NCBI GenBank assembly: GCA_937929875.1
Contig: CALFUP010000057.1
Coordinates: 1-36,602, forward strand
DNA from: an uncultured Cocleimonas sp.
GTDB lineage: Bacteria > Pseudomonadota > Gammaproteobacteria > Thiotrichales > Thiotrichaceae
DNA: 36,602 nucleotides
Reading direction: 5' to 3'
The notes under the pieces are model-generated. The model saw nothing but the letters and a program-made list of their open reading frames with translations, was not told where the DNA came from and did no database searches. The stretch's first letter is position 1; each line of letters opens with the position of its first letter. The translations under genes and the position numbers were made by a program. Of the stretch, positions 7,892 to 14,938 are shown in pieces.

Positions 7892-8515
7892 CTATTGAGG
7901 GTTCTTCTGAATATAAGTCACAATTTCTTGACTAAGACGGCTGACAGCCTGACTCTGGGCTTTTACATATGCACCATAGCTAGAAGATGATGAGGTACCT
8001 ATAGCAGATACGGGCACTTCAATCACCGCACGCTTCACTAGCAACTCTTTATTATTGTTAACTAAACGCCAACGTGCATTTAACACGGCACTTTTACCTA
8101 TTTGACCATCGAAGCTTTCAATGTCGATACGTACTTGATAATTAGGCTTGAAAGACGACTTCCAAGGATACTCTTCAATGCGTTCAGTTTTCAATAGTGA
8201 TGAAAAATTGTCTGTTAGTGCTTTGACTAACTCCTCTTTATAAGAGCCACCCCATTGATGCATTTCAGCAATAATGATTTCGGTATTATTTTTACGACTT
8301 ACAATCTGTGGGCGATTCAATAATCGAGGTATTTCAACTGGTCCTATTCCAACACTAAGTTTGTTATTGATAGTTGAAGAATTAGGTAAAGGTGAAGATA
8401 GAGAATAAAATTTCGTACCACCAATTGAACCGGCACCTGTTCCGCTATCAGAACCACTACAAGCAGTTAAAAAACTAAGCATAAATGGGAATAAAACTAA
8501 AAACTGTTTTTTCAT
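7892..8515 (-). CDS. pqiC: PqiC-like outer-membrane lipoprotein
   Basis: A lipoprotein of the PqiC/YmbA (ABC-type transport auxiliary) family, the outer-membrane partner of the PqiAB lipid-transport system. A signal peptide ends in the lipobox LTAC at about residue 20, followed by a glycine/serine-rich linker. The conserved start of the mature domain (YSLSSPLP) and VGIGPVEIPRLLNRPQIV are characteristic. I prefer the ATG at 8515: AAGG lies about 9 bases upstream of it but only 3 bases from the alternative ATG at 8521. It is separated from pqiB by about 20 bases, consistent with one transcript pqiA-pqiB-pqiC. Confidence 0.87.
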   Translation of the reverse strand: MKKQFLVLFPFMLSFLTACSGSDSGTGAGSIGGTKFYSLSSPLPNSSTINNKLSVGIGPVEIPRLLNRPQIVSRKNNTEIIIAEMHQWGGSYKEELVKALTDNFSSLLKTERIEEYPWKSSFKPNYQVRIDIESFDGQIGKSAVLNARWRLVNNNKELLVKRAVIEVPVSAIGTSSSSSYGAYVKAQSQAVSRLSQEIVTYIQKNPQ

Positions 8516-8536
8516 ATACATTGGCCTTGAATTAAT

Positions 8537-10414
8537 CTATTTACCAAAAATCACTGAATTCGGTTTACGCTGAATTGTATCGGCTAATACCGAAAATGAT
8601 TTTGATGCTTCGCTTAAATCATTAATTAATAACTGCAAACGATACTGTAAGCCCGAGTCTTCACCCAGTGTGGCATTTAAACCTTTATCCATCGTGTTAC
8701 TCGCTTTACTGACACTGTTAAGAGTAACCGATACATCTTTTTGTAATTTATTAGCAACATTATTAAAGGTTCGCATGCTTTGATTGGCATCTTTTTGTAA
8801 TTTATTAGCAACATTGCTGAAGCTTTTCATGGTATTACTGGCATCTTTTTGCAACAAATTGGTAGCGTTTCCAATTTTCCCTATTGCTGAGCGACTGTCC
8901 AAAATTAACTGACTGATATCCTTAGTGGCTTTTTTTGCATTATTAAGCATTGCAAGGAGCTCACCAGAAAAACCTTCTTGATCAAGCTGTTGACTGATAC
9001 GACCGAGACTATCAGTAGTAGTCGCCAATCCGCTAAGCATTTGCTTAATATCATTAGAGCTTACTAATGCGGTAACACTGGCAAGCGTTTTGTTAAGCTC
9101 TCGAGATACTTCAGTTGCATCAAAGTTCAACAACCCAGTTTTTGCAATCGTAGTAGGGAATCGAGGCACATTATCGTCAGTACTAGCTAGCAGCTCGAAT
9201 TTTGGTTCACTACTTTTGTTTATTTCATCTGTACTCGCTGGCATATTCAAAGCAATAAATTGAGCACCGGTAATTAAACTATCGACAGTTAATTGTGCAG
9301 CTAAACCATCGGCAACAAGACCTCGAAGTAGTTCCTCGGCTTCTTTTGCATCTTCATCCCGTGAAAATTTATCAATATTAAGAGACACTTTTACTCTGGC
9401 TTTGATATGACTACCATCGTCAGTCTTCACCAATCGAATACCTTCAACTTTACCGACTTTAACGCCACTAAATTCTATAACCGAACCCCGACTTAATCCG
9501 TGCAGCGAATCATCAAAATACATTTCATAAAATAACTTATTATCTTTTTGGGTATTATCTTGAGCAACTTTATAAGACTCGAAAAGCCTAAAGGCACGCT
9601 CTCCATCTATCTCTTTACTAATTCTAGACTTCGGTGTCTCAAACGCTATACCTCCAATTATTAACGATGTTAAGGACTCCATACGTGCAGATACACCAGC
9701 AGAATTTACCTCTACTTCAACTCCACTAGCATTCCAAAAGCGCGTATTGCTTTTTACTTTCGCGTCATAGGGCTCATGAATATAGATGAAAACATCAATG
9801 TTATCTGTTGTCGGGCTTAAGCGATAACTCGTGACTTCACCCACGTTAATTTTATTGAAATAAACGGGTGAGCCTACATCAAGCGAACCTAGACTATTGG
9901 TTCTTAGCGTTATTCTCGTACCTTCTTTTTTACTGGTGATGTAAGGCGGTGAGGGTAAACCATTATAAGTTTCTAACGGTTCGCTTCTTACACCCGGGTC
10001 AATTCCTATATGAACACCTGAAAGCAAGGTATCGAGACCACTCACACCCTGAAATGAAATACGTGGTTTTACTACCCAAAACCGAGTGTTACTTCCCAGG
10101 ATTTTAGCCATGCTTGGGAAAATTTCAGCAGTTACTCTCACTTTGTTTAAATCATCCGTCAAATCTAAAGTTTTAACTTTACCGACAACTACATTTTTAT
10201 AGCGAATAGGTGTTTTCTTCTCTTCTATTCCAGCCGCTTCGTCAAAAGTAATATCAATCATGGTGCCGCGTTCAGAATAGTATTTAAACAGTAACCAACT
10301 GCCAATTAATATTGCTGTAAGTGGAATTATCCAGATAAGCGAGAAACGCGCTTTCGGCCTTACCTGAGCAGTAGGCAATTGGTTTGCTACTTTGCTGGAC
10401 TCTGCTTGTGTCAT
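8537..10414 (-). CDS. pqiB: PqiB-like MCE-domain lipid transport protein
   Basis: A 625-residue inner-membrane-anchored protein with three MCE domains, which in PqiB build a hollow periplasmic needle carrying lipids between the membranes. A single membrane anchor spans about residues 24-44. MCE units start near residues 50 (MIDITFDEAAGIEEKKTPIR), 167 and 294 (FYEMYFDDSLHGLSRGSVIEF). A long C-terminal helical part (about 430-610) forms the tip coiled coil. That tail contains a tandem 18-residue repeat at 521-574. The length exceeds E. coli PqiB (about 546), mainly in this tail. The start ATG overlaps the pqiA stop by one base (TAATG), showing tight coupling. Confidence 0.93.
   Translation of the reverse strand: MTQAESSKVANQLPTAQVRPKARFSLIWIIPLTAILIGSWLLFKYYSERGTMIDITFDEAAGIEEKKTPIRYKNVVVGKVKTLDLTDDLNKVRVTAEIFPSMAKILGSNTRFWVVKPRISFQGVSGLDTLLSGVHIGIDPGVRSEPLETYNGLPSPPYITSKKEGTRITLRTNSLGSLDVGSPVYFNKINVGEVTSYRLSPTTDNIDVFIYIHEPYDAKVKSNTRFWNASGVEVEVNSAGVSARMESLTSLIIGGIAFETPKSRISKEIDGERAFRLFESYKVAQDNTQKDNKLFYEMYFDDSLHGLSRGSVIEFSGVKVGKVEGIRLVKTDDGSHIKARVKVSLNIDKFSRDEDAKEAEELLRGLVADGLAAQLTVDSLITGAQFIALNMPASTDEINKSSEPKFELLASTDDNVPRFPTTIAKTGLLNFDATEVSRELNKTLASVTALVSSNDIKQMLSGLATTTDSLGRISQQLDQEGFSGELLAMLNNAKKATKDISQLILDSRSAIGKIGNATNLLQKDASNTMKSFSNVANKLQKDANQSMRTFNNVANKLQKDVSVTLNSVSKASNTMDKGLNATLGEDSGLQYRLQLLINDLSEASKSFSVLADTIQRKPNSVIFGK
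8693..8854 (-). repeat. In-frame 54-bp tandem repeat inside pqiB
   Basis: Three 18-residue units occupy residues 521-538, 539-556 and 557-574. Each begins LQKD, and the first two end in NVANK. Units 1 and 2 are closely similar also at the DNA level; unit 3 is more diverged. The repeat length of five helical turns suits extension of the C-terminal coiled coil. Confidence 0.85.
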
Positions 10415-11163
10415 TATTTTTCTACCAACCTATCGCCATTCATTTCAATCACACTATCATCTTCTTGCTCTGACTCATCAGCTAATTCAGGCTCGGGTAA
10501 ATTATCCCAAATCAATCGCGGATCAAACGAATTAGCCGCGAACATCGTCAATATAACAACGGCTGCAAATGATAAAGCACCTAAATCGGGACTCACACTG
10601 GCGGTATTACCAAACTGTACCAGTGTCACTAAAATCGCGATCACGAATACATCGACCATTGACCATCTACCAACAAATTCTGTAAAACGATACAACTTGG
10701 TGCGATCCTTAGGATGCCATTGAGCTTTTGTATTAATACTCACCAGCAATAAAATCAAAATGATTAATTTAAGCACTGGAATAACGATACTAGCGACAAA
10801 TATTAGCAATGCCAACGGCCACAAACCCGCTTTTAATAACTGCATTACACCGCTCAAAATTGTATCTGGCTGACCATCACCCCAAAATGAAACGGCCATA
10901 ATCGGTAAAACATTGGCTGGAATATATAAAATCATCGCCGTGATCAAAAGCGCCCACGTTCTATTCAGACTATTTGGTTTCCGTGAATGCATAATAGACT
11001 TACAACACGGACAAATTAAATCATCATCACTATTAATCTCGCTAGCAATGCGACTATTTATCTCATCGTTAGTTGTCTGACGCGTAGGCAATGAACTCAT
11101 GGTGCTGCAAAAATGGCATGAAATCAGTCCTGCATTGCGTGCTGATGTGACTTCGTAAGGCAC
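10414..11163 (-). CDS. pqiA: PqiA-like membrane protein, second half-unit
   Basis: A 249-residue PqiA-family inner-membrane protein. It has two zinc-ribbon-like CxxC pairs (CHFC at 16-19 and CPCC at 51-54), then four hydrophobic segments (about 70-90, 113-140, 165-190, 195-215) and an acidic C-terminal tail. PqiA partners PqiB in lipid transport or membrane stress resistance. E. coli PqiA is about 417 residues and contains two such units in one chain; here each unit is a separate gene, this one adjoining pqiB. The stop overlaps the pqiB start (TAATG). It is 81 bases downstream of the other half-unit gene on the same strand. Confidence 0.9.
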   Translation of the reverse strand: MPYEVTSARNAGLISCHFCSTMSSLPTRQTTNDEINSRIASEINSDDDLICPCCKSIMHSRKPNSLNRTWALLITAMILYIPANVLPIMAVSFWGDGQPDTILSGVMQLLKAGLWPLALLIFVASIVIPVLKLIILILLLVSINTKAQWHPKDRTKLYRFTEFVGRWSMVDVFVIAILVTLVQFGNTASVSPDLGALSFAAVVILTMFAANSFDPRLIWDNLPEPELADESEQEDDSVIEMNGDRLVEK

Positions 11164-11244
11164 TATTGCTTATTAACCAGTATAGCTTCAAACATTCTCA
11201 TTTCTCAGACACTTTCATTTTTCAAACACTCTCATTCTCAGGTA

Positions 11245-11886
11245 CTAGGGTTGATCCGCCATATTATTTCTCAATCTGGTCCATACATCTTGCGGATTCA
11301 AAGAATGAGACATTAAAGTCAAAGACAATATTAATAATATAAAAGCATATAATGAGATGCCGAACACTACATCAGCATAATCACCCAGCTTTACCAATGA
11401 GACGATTACCGCCAACATAAAAATTTCTAACATTCCCCAGGTATCAGTACTACGCAGAAAACGAAATACTGGAGCCGTATAATCATTAAATTTATCTCTT
11501 TTAACCTGCATTAAAATATAGATTGTGCCCAACAACGTAGTCAGCGGAAATAAAATCGTGGTTAGAAATAACAAGATTCCTAATAGTGGCATGCCAGCCT
11601 TAAATAATGATAAAGATGTGGAGAATAACGTCCCTTCTTGGACAAAACCTAAAGCCTTTAATGAAAGGAATGGAAACATATTCGCAATGATATAAAACAA
11701 TAGGCCTGTGATAGCGAACGCTAAACTTCGGTCAACGGAGTTTTTTTGATTAGTGAACAATACAGCATCACATCGCATGCAATAAGCTACTTCACCCACA
11801 GCCAACCTTGGTGTTGTTTGGAGTAAATCACAATCATGACAAGCAATTCGATTGAACGCGATTGCCGGCAAACCTGTTTCTTTCAT
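11245..11886 (-). CDS. PqiA-like membrane protein, first half-unit
   Basis: A 213-residue PqiA-family protein with the same design as its downstream neighbour: CHDC (16-19) and CMRC (36-39) followed by four membrane segments and the LNPQDVW ending. It corresponds to one half of the usual fused PqiA. The pair of single-unit genes probably gives the equivalent of a full-length PqiA for this PqiBC system. The ATG at 11886 has no evident Shine-Dalgarno sequence. It heads a minus-strand group that runs to 7440. Copy 3 of the dispersed repeat lies 53 bases upstream, in the promoter region. Confidence 0.88.
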   Translation of the reverse strand: MKETGLPAIAFNRIACHDCDLLQTTPRLAVGEVAYCMRCDAVLFTNQKNSVDRSLAFAITGLLFYIIANMFPFLSLKALGFVQEGTLFSTSLSLFKAGMPLLGILLFLTTILFPLTTLLGTIYILMQVKRDKFNDYTAPVFRFLRSTDTWGMLEIFMLAVIVSLVKLGDYADVVFGISLYAFILLILSLTLMSHSLNPQDVWTRLRNNMADQP

Positions 11887-11939
11887 ATGCGCAATTTTGA
11901 CAGAAATTAACCTTTAAATCCTCTTAAATGAGTTTAAAA

Positions 11940-11960
11940 GCACACCCCCCCACTTTTTGA
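11940..11960 (+). repeat. Dispersed intergenic repeat, copy 3 (co-directional minus gap)
   Basis: GCACA + C7 + ACTTTTTGA preceded by AAAA; the first two bases differ from the TGACA consensus. It lies upstream of the pqi group and downstream of the next minus-strand gene. Confidence 0.88.
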
Positions 11961-12050
11961 CAGTATCTCAACGTGATCTCACAGAGATTCGACGTTTAAT
12001 TGCTGAAATTGTTCAATTTGGATTAATCATAAATTCAAAACAAAGTCGCT

Positions 12051-12476
12051 TTACTTAGACAGCCAATTATTTTTCATAGCAAAAAAGGTCAAACCTATTA
12101 ACAAATTAGCGACCAATATTGGCAATAAAATCATGACAAATATCTCACTCACAGCAAAAGTCTCTTTAGCAACAACCACCTGCAAGGTATGAATCATCGT
12201 CACAAAAATACCCATCAATGAGATCATAAATACCAATCCAGCCAATGGCTTTCTTAATAACAGAAAAAGACAGCCAATGGTTCCACCGAATACGCCAACC
12301 GCAAAACCACCTGTAGCCCAAGCAGGACGACCTTCAATAATCGCACGATGGGTATCAGGCAAATCAGCGACAAAGTCAGGCTTCATTTGCATCATATAAT
12401 TGATGATGCCGCCAACATTCCACAGCAACCCTAATATCGCAAATAGCCAAAATGCCCAATGTATTTTGTTATTCAT
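12051..12476 (-). CDS. Four-helix membrane protein of unknown function
   Basis: A small integral membrane protein of 141 residues from the chosen start. Four hydrophobic segments are visible at about 6-28, 54-74, 80-102 and 111-133, with a periplasmic or cytoplasmic loop containing MKPDFVADLPDTHRAIIEGRPAWA. The motif ADLPDxxxxxxEGRPAWA recalls small 'sugar transporter'-annotated proteins of marine Proteobacteria, but I cannot assign a function. An in-frame ATG exists at 12500. The ATG at 12476 has an AAGGA site 7 bases upstream and begins at the first helix, so I take it as the start. It is transcribed toward pqiA, behind rluE. Confidence 0.72.
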   Translation of the reverse strand: MNNKIHWAFWLFAILGLLWNVGGIINYMMQMKPDFVADLPDTHRAIIEGRPAWATGGFAVGVFGGTIGCLFLLLRKPLAGLVFMISLMGIFVTMIHTLQVVVAKETFAVSEIFVMILLPILVANLLIGLTFFAMKNNWLSK

Positions 12477-12542
12477 TCGTTCGTCCTTAAATTTACCCAT
12501 TATTAATATACTGATATTTGTATGTGAGAATGTCTCACAGAA

Positions 12543-13085
12543 TCAAATCTCTAACAATTGCTGTTGCCCATTATCCAAACCATCAATCGTCCATGACCCT
12601 ACTCGATAACGGATTAATCGCAACGTAGGATAACCAATCGCTGCCGTCATACGCCTCACTTGTCTATTACGGCCTTCAGCAATAGTAATCTCTAGCCAAC
12701 TATCAGCTACGGTTTTTCTTACTCGCACTGGTGGATCACGATCCCAAAGCTTAGGCGGTTCTGCTATTTTTTTCACTTTAGCAGGCTTAGTTAAACCATC
12801 TTTCAACTCAACACCATCTCGTAATGGCTGGATATCCGCTTCGCTAGGCTCACCTTCAACTTGAACCCAATACGTCTTACTCATTTTATGTTTAGGGCTA
12901 GCGATACGGTTTTGCAACTTTCCGTCATTGGTAAGCACCAACAACCCCTCGCTATCTCGATCTAATCGACCTGCCGCATAAACACCTTTCTCACTGATAA
13001 AATCGGCCAGCGTTTTACGCCCTTCTGTATCCGTAAATTGCGTTAAAACACCAAAGGGTTTATTGAATAGAATAATTTTTGCCAT
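12543..13085 (-). CDS. rluE: 23S rRNA pseudouridine synthase, RluE type
   Basis: A 180-residue RsuA/RluE-family enzyme that isomerises a uridine in 23S rRNA (U2457 in E. coli numbering for RluE). The catalytic aspartate lies in [17 protein letters not shown] (about residues 39-55). The conserved [27 protein letters not shown] near the C-terminus places it with RluE rather than RluB/RsuA, as does the absence of an N-terminal S4 domain and the short length. The opening [10 protein letters not shown] is likewise typical. No strong ribosome site is seen. It is divergent from the DUF2333 gene across a 429-bp gap. Confidence 0.92.
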   Translation of the reverse strand: MAKIILFNKPFGVLTQFTDTEGRKTLADFISEKGVYAAGRLDRDSEGLLVLTNDGKLQNRIASPKHKMSKTYWVQVEGEPSEADIQPLRDGVELKDGLTKPAKVKKIAEPPKLWDRDPPVRVRKTVADSWLEITIAEGRNRQVRRMTAAIGYPTLRLIRYRVGSWTIDGLDNGQQQLLEI

Positions 13086-13125
13086 AGCGCTGAACTATCA
13101 CATACAAAGTGGTATTTGTCTTATG

Positions 13126-13150
13126 TTTTGCTATCTTAGAGTGAGCAAAA
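13126..13150. other. Inverted repeat upstream of rluE
   Basis: TTTTGCT, 11-base loop, AGCAAAA: a perfect 7-bp dyad 40 bases upstream of the rluE start. It could be an operator or a structured transcript end; no further evidence. Confidence 0.3.
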
Positions 13151-13235
13151 TCTAGAAGGTTATTGATGGATTTTCGCAATAAAGTATTGGAAAAAGGTTA
13201 AGTCAGTGTGCTGATTCACTCGAACACATAGAAAA

Positions 13236-13256
13236 TGACACCCCCCTACTTTTTGA
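13236..13256 (+). repeat. Dispersed intergenic repeat, copy 4 (divergent gap)
   Basis: TGACA + C6 + T + ACTTTTTGA preceded by GAAAA, in the divergent gap between rluE and the DUF2333 gene. A T-rich stretch (13260-13267) follows. Confidence 0.92.
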
Positions 13257-13273
13257 TGGTTTTTTTTCGATTA

Positions 13274-13313
13274 GAGTGTGTTTATTTAGATTTGAGTGTG
13301 TTTATTCAGATTT
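13274..13313 (+). repeat. 20-bp tandem repeat, two units
   Basis: Two adjoining 20-base units, each beginning GAGTGTGTTTATT and ending AGATTT, differ at one base (T/C). They lie 18 bases after repeat copy 4. With the hairpins at 13416-13485 they are what I can see in the 429-bp gene-free stretch 13086-13514. Confidence 0.85.
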
Positions 13314-13415
13314 GAATGGATGTTTTCGATGATAGCTTTGATTTAACTCAGCGAAATATGCAGCTTCCCTCGGCATTTCCTTACGGAAAATAGCCCTGCT
13401 TGTCGTGATCAACTA

Positions 13416-13445
13416 CCTCTTCGATTTCTAGGAAATCTAAAGAGG
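13416..13445 (+). promoter_or_regulatory. Leader hairpin 1 of the DUF2333 gene
   Basis: CCTCTT ... AAGAGG encloses GATTTC-TAG-GAAATC, giving two stacked 6-bp stems separated by a small internal loop. It lies 70 bases before the DUF2333 start codon, so it is probably within the 5' leader. Confidence 0.45.
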
Positions 13446-13465
13446 CACTTGAATAGTCCCACTCA

Positions 13466-13485
13466 AAGCCTCATATTCTAGGCTT
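13466..13485 (+). promoter_or_regulatory. Leader hairpin 2 of the DUF2333 gene
   Basis: AAGCCT, 8-base loop, AGGCTT, 20 bases after hairpin 1 and 29 bases before the start codon. A short AT-rich stretch and then a CGGAG ribosome site follow. The stem lacks the T run expected of a terminator. Confidence 0.4.
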
Positions 13486-13514
13486 ATCACATTTAATAAA
13501 ACTCGGAGTTTTAA

Positions 13515-14558
13515 ATGGGCGCCATAGGAACAGTCTTTTCACTATATAAACCCTCAACGTGGAAGGCAAAAGGCCTGAAATGGTCGATTGGTTTGCTCAT
13601 TGTCACTCTATTAATCATAAGCCTTATTTTGATGTTTTATTGGAGTCGTGAGCCTTCTCGTTTTGATGTTAACGAGAACGCGCAAACTTATGCAAATGAA
13701 ATGGGCGCGGATATGGTGACGGGTTTTACAACCACTGCAACCCTTTCCCATTTGATGAAAACATTGGTCGATAAGCCCGGTGGATTTATTGAGAACGATC
13801 GTATACCACCCGGTGTGGTGATGGATAATATGCCAAATTGGGAGTTTGGTGTGTTAGTTCAAACCCGTGACATGGCATTGGCTTTAAGAAATGATTTTAG
13901 TCGATCTCAATCACAATCCATTGAAGATCAAGACTTGATCAACACTGCGACTAAATATCATACAGATACCAATTTATGGATTTTACCGCCTGCAGAAAGC
14001 CAGTATAAAGATGGTACTAAAACCTTAGATAGCTACCTCTCACGCTTATCAAAGACCTCCGAGAAGAATGCTCAGTTTTATGCCCGTGCAGATAATCTTA
14101 GAGAGTGGTTAGACCTTGTTCAAAAGCGTTTAGGCTCATTAGCACAAGAATTGAGTTCGAGCGTCGGCAGAGAGCAAGTCGATTCATCAATGGTTGGCAA
14201 TGGTGATGCAACCGCAACTCAATCTACTCCTACGGGCGGCACTAATTTTATTCAAACTGACTGGACTAAAATTGATGATGTGTTTTTTGAAGCGCGTGGA
14301 CAAACTTATGCGTTGATTCATTTGCTAGAAGCGATCGAAATCGATTTTGCTGAAGTTTTAAAAGATAAAAATGCTAATGTGAGTATTCGTCAAATCATTC
14401 AGGAGTTAGAAGGCACTCAGCAAGCAATTTGGAGTCCTGTGATTCTTAACGGTAAAGGCTTTGGCTTTGTGACTAATCATTCATTGGTAATGGCATCTTA
14501 TGTATCACGCGCTAATGCGGCTTTGAATGATCTGGCGAGATTATTGAAAGATGGTTAA
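13515..14558 (+). CDS. DUF2333 family membrane-anchored protein
   Basis: A 347-residue protein that I recognise as DUF2333, a family of unknown function common in marine and pseudomonad-type Gammaproteobacteria. It has a single N-terminal membrane segment (about residues 23-43) and a large, probably periplasmic domain. The conserved blocks TTATLSHLMKTLVDKPGGF (about 71-89), MDNMPNWEFGVLVQTRDMALALRNDFSRSQSQS and the C-terminal GFGFVTNHSLVMASYVSRANAAL support this. A GGAG site lies about 8 bases before the ATG. A low-complexity Ser/Thr/Gly stretch near 220-240 interrupts the domain. It appears to be monocistronic, with two hairpins in the upstream leader. A role in the envelope is inference only. 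Confidence 0.83.
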   Translation: MGAIGTVFSLYKPSTWKAKGLKWSIGLLIVTLLIISLILMFYWSREPSRFDVNENAQTYANEMGADMVTGFTTTATLSHLMKTLVDKPGGFIENDRIPPGVVMDNMPNWEFGVLVQTRDMALALRNDFSRSQSQSIEDQDLINTATKYHTDTNLWILPPAESQYKDGTKTLDSYLSRLSKTSEKNAQFYARADNLREWLDLVQKRLGSLAQELSSSVGREQVDSSMVGNGDATATQSTPTGGTNFIQTDWTKIDDVFFEARGQTYALIHLLEAIEIDFAEVLKDKNANVSIRQIIQELEGTQQAIWSPVILNGKGFGFVTNHSLVMASYVSRANAALNDLARLLKDG

Positions 14559-14584
14559 ATCTAAGGTTTCTTTTAATATATATG

Positions 14585-14613
14585 ACAGATTCCTTCGATT
14601 AAAAGGAATCTGT
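14585..14613. terminator. Perfect 11-bp hairpin between the DUF2333 gene and the small ORF
   Basis: ACAGATTCCTT, 7-base loop, AAGGAATCTGT. It lies 26 bases after the DUF2333 stop on the plus strand and 21 bases after the small-ORF stop on the minus strand. It therefore fits a shared bidirectional terminator, although neither side has a clean T run. Confidence 0.5.
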
Positions 14614-14634
14614 AGAGAACTTAGAACTTAGAAT

Positions 14635-14727
14635 TTAGAACGAAGAAACCAAAATATTAGCAGATACAATAATTGTTGCTGCAAGCATTAGGCTTATCGA
14701 AATAAGTGATATGAATGATAGCTTCAT
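14635..14727 (-). CDS. 30-residue hydrophobic small protein
   Basis: A short ORF in the gap before ilvD. The minus-strand ATG at 14727 is preceded by a perfect AAGGAG Shine-Dalgarno sequence with 6 bases of spacing, the best ribosome site in the window. The peptide starts MKLSFISLISISLML and ends in SSF; almost all other residues are hydrophobic or small, so it would form a single membrane helix or a secretion-type leader. A possible CRP-like site and an AT-rich stretch lie upstream, and an 11-bp hairpin follows the stop. I recognise no family. The combination of ribosome site, hydrophobic pattern and terminator-like hairpin suggests a real small membrane protein. The ORF is too short for sequence statistics. 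Confidence 0.5.
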   Translation of the reverse strand: MKLSFISLISISLMLAATIIVSANILVSSF

Positions 14728-14789
14728 GATGGTCTCCTTGTCTTTAATGGTTGATAAGTTCTAGATTATTGTTTTGTCGTTCTAAGTTC

Positions 14790-14805
14790 CGTGAAATACA
14801 TCACA
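14790..14805 (-). promoter_or_regulatory. CRP-like palindrome upstream of the small ORF
   Basis: On the minus strand TGTGA-N6-TCACG differs at one base from the CRP consensus TGTGA-N6-TCACA. It lies 63 bases upstream of the small-ORF start and 134 bases from ilvD. Whether this organism's CRP/Vfr homologue binds it is unknown. Confidence 0.4.
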
Positions 14806-14835
14806 GTATTCAGAATGGGTTTATTTAGTTAAAAA

Positions 14836-14856
14836 TGACACCCCCCACCTTTTTGA
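14836..14856 (+). repeat. Dispersed intergenic repeat, copy 5
   Basis: TGACA + C6 + ACC + TTTTTGA preceded by AAAAA, the same internal variant as copy 10. It is in the 380-bp gap between the DUF2333 gene and ilvD, which also holds the small ORF, the hairpin and the CRP-like site. Confidence 0.92.
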
Positions 14857-14938
14857 CCCTTTTCAATCTACAAGCTATTCCAAAGGGTTTAATTCAGCGC
14901 TACACTAAGCGTATACAATTAATTTAGGAATTAGTCTC

